From contig CAZTMX010000010.1 in NCBI GenBank assembly GCA_964614855.1, forward strand, positions 1 through 31,720: 31,720 bases of DNA, read 5' to 3'. A program made the position numbers and the translations under genes. Positions 30,901 through 31,720 of this stretch are shown piece by piece (position 1 is the first letter of the stretch; each line of letters opens with the position of its first letter). This DNA is from CAWJHE01 sp964614855 (GTDB lineage Bacteria; Chloroflexota; Anaerolineae; Anaerolineales; UBA4823). The notes under the pieces were generated by a model. It was not told the DNA's origin and searched no databases. It was given only the letters and a program-made list of their open reading frames with translations.

Positions 30901-31720
30901 ATGAAAGGTATCATCCTGGCGGGAGGCTATGGCACTCGCCTGTATCCCTTAACCCTGGGGGTGAGCAAACAAATGCTCCCGGTGTACGACAAACCGATGA
31001 TATATTACCCGCTGTCGATGCTAATGCTGGCAGGCATTCGCGAGATCATGGTGATCAGCACACCCAGCGCGCTGCCGGCATTCAAAGATCTGCTTCAAGA
31101 CGGGAGCCAGTGGGGGCTGAAGTTTGTTTATCAGGAACAAAAAGCACCGCGCGGGCTGGCGGATGCCTTCCTGGTTAACCCTGAATTTATTGATCACCAA
31201 CCTGTATGCCTGATCCTGGGCGATAACATCTTCTTCGGCCACGGCTTACCGCAGCGCCTGCGCCAGGCAGCGCGCCTGGAAAGCGGTGCGTTGGTTTTCG
31301 CTTACCCTGTGCGCGATCCACAACGCTACGGCGTGGTTGAGTTTGATCAAAGCGGGCGCGCCCTCAGCATCGAAGAAAAACCTGAAAAACCGCGCTCAAA
31401 TTACGCCGTCCCGGGCATATATTTTTACGACAGCCAGGTGCATGAGATTGCAGCCAATCTGCAGCCTTCTGGACGCGGTGAGCTCGAAATCACGGATGTC
31501 AACCTGGTTTACTTGAAAAAGGGTGAGCTGCGAGTGGAAGACATGGGGCGGGGCGTAGCCTGGTTGGATGCCGGTACGCATGAATCTTTGCTGCAAGCTG
31601 CGAACTTTGTCCAGGCGGTGGAAGATCGCCAGGGGATGATGATCTCGTGTCCCGAAGAAATCGCCTTCCGCATGGGGTTTATCGACCGGGAGGCGCTGCT
31701 GAAAGAGGCACGGCGGTATG
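30901..31720 (+). CDS. rfbA: Glucose-1-phosphate thymidylyltransferase, truncated by the window end
   Basis: The first 273 residues of RmlA, open at the right edge. The nucleotide-binding LAGGYGTRLYPLT (6-18), SKQMLPVYDKPMIYYPLS (22-39), LGDNIFFG with the metal Asp, EEKPEKPRSNYAVPGIYFYD and AWLDAGTHESL are all conserved. It makes dTDP-glucose from dTTP and glucose-1-phosphate. The full protein is normally about 290 residues, so about 20 are missing. rfbD (dTDP-4-dehydrorhamnose reductase) is not in the window and may follow. Confidence 0.96.
   Translation, partial: MKGIILAGGYGTRLYPLTLGVSKQMLPVYDKPMIYYPLSMLMLAGIREIMVISTPSALPAFKDLLQDGSQWGLKFVYQEQKAPRGLADAFLVNPEFIDHQPVCLILGDNIFFGHGLPQRLRQAARLESGALVFAYPVRDPQRYGVVEFDQSGRALSIEEKPEKPRSNYAVPGIYFYDSQVHEIAANLQPSGRGELEITDVNLVYLKKGELRVEDMGRGVAWLDAGTHESLLQAANFVQAVEDRQGMMISCPEEIAFRMGFIDREALLKEARRY

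Overview
The window is one continuous, densely packed, plus-strand gene cluster of about 30 genes for making, decorating and exporting a cell-surface polysaccharide. Both ends cut through genes. Base composition is mid-50s %GC by eye. The organism looks like a member of the Chloroflexota, probably Anaerolineae-like. That placement is an inference from protein style: a YLPLV-type motif just after the signal peptides of both exported hydrolases, the HPTRQLR-type membrane glycosyltransferase, and no Gram-negative LPS genes. No rRNA, tRNA, CRISPR array, IS element or phage gene is visible. No stretch longer than 300 bases lacks a gene.

Layout. (1) 1-3761: the end of an APS kinase (PAPS supply), an SDR, a CMP-sialic-acid-type cytidylyltransferase, and a NeuB-type nonulosonate synthase fused to a xylose-isomerase-like TIM barrel. 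(2) 3779-6510: a capsule-type glycosyltransferase with a His-rich repeat and a four-cysteine cluster, and a methyltransferase. (3) 6514-10629: an unusual cassette of acyl carrier protein, class II aaRS-like amino acid:[carrier protein] ligase, GNAT, AAC(3)-type acyltransferase and DUF4910/M28-like metallopeptidase with a winged helix. (4) 10619-12436: two tandem PAPS-type sulfotransferases. (5) 12414-18345: a GT2, a second and divergent cytidylyltransferase, a 2-hydroxyacid dehydrogenase, a second SDR, a DUF115/GT-42-like protein and a GT39-like membrane protein. (6) 18381-21128: two closely related GT2 enzymes on either side of a third sulfotransferase. (7) 21257-22913: a Wzm/Wzt-type ABC exporter behind its own candidate promoter. 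(8) 22949-27557: two exported glycoside hydrolases, a GH78 rhamnosidase-like enzyme and a clan GH-A enzyme. (9) 27692-31720: a GT-C membrane glycosyltransferase, then rfbC, rfbB and rfbA (truncated) for dTDP-L-rhamnose.

How it fits together (inference). The cluster would build a rhamnose-containing glycan bearing nonulosonic-acid-like sugars, sulfate it with PAPS from the upstream kinase, possibly attach amino acids to amino sugars through the carrier-protein cassette, export it by the ABC transporter, and trim it outside the cell. Genes in blocks 1-6 mostly overlap by 4-32 bases or sit less than 80 bases apart, so translational coupling is likely. Three wider gaps (before 21257, 26058 and 29240) each carry a GGTANAAT box that could be a promoter -10 element.

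The most novel part is the carrier-protein/aminoacyl cassette. The NeuB-TIM fusion and the combination of nonulosonate with sulfation genes come next.
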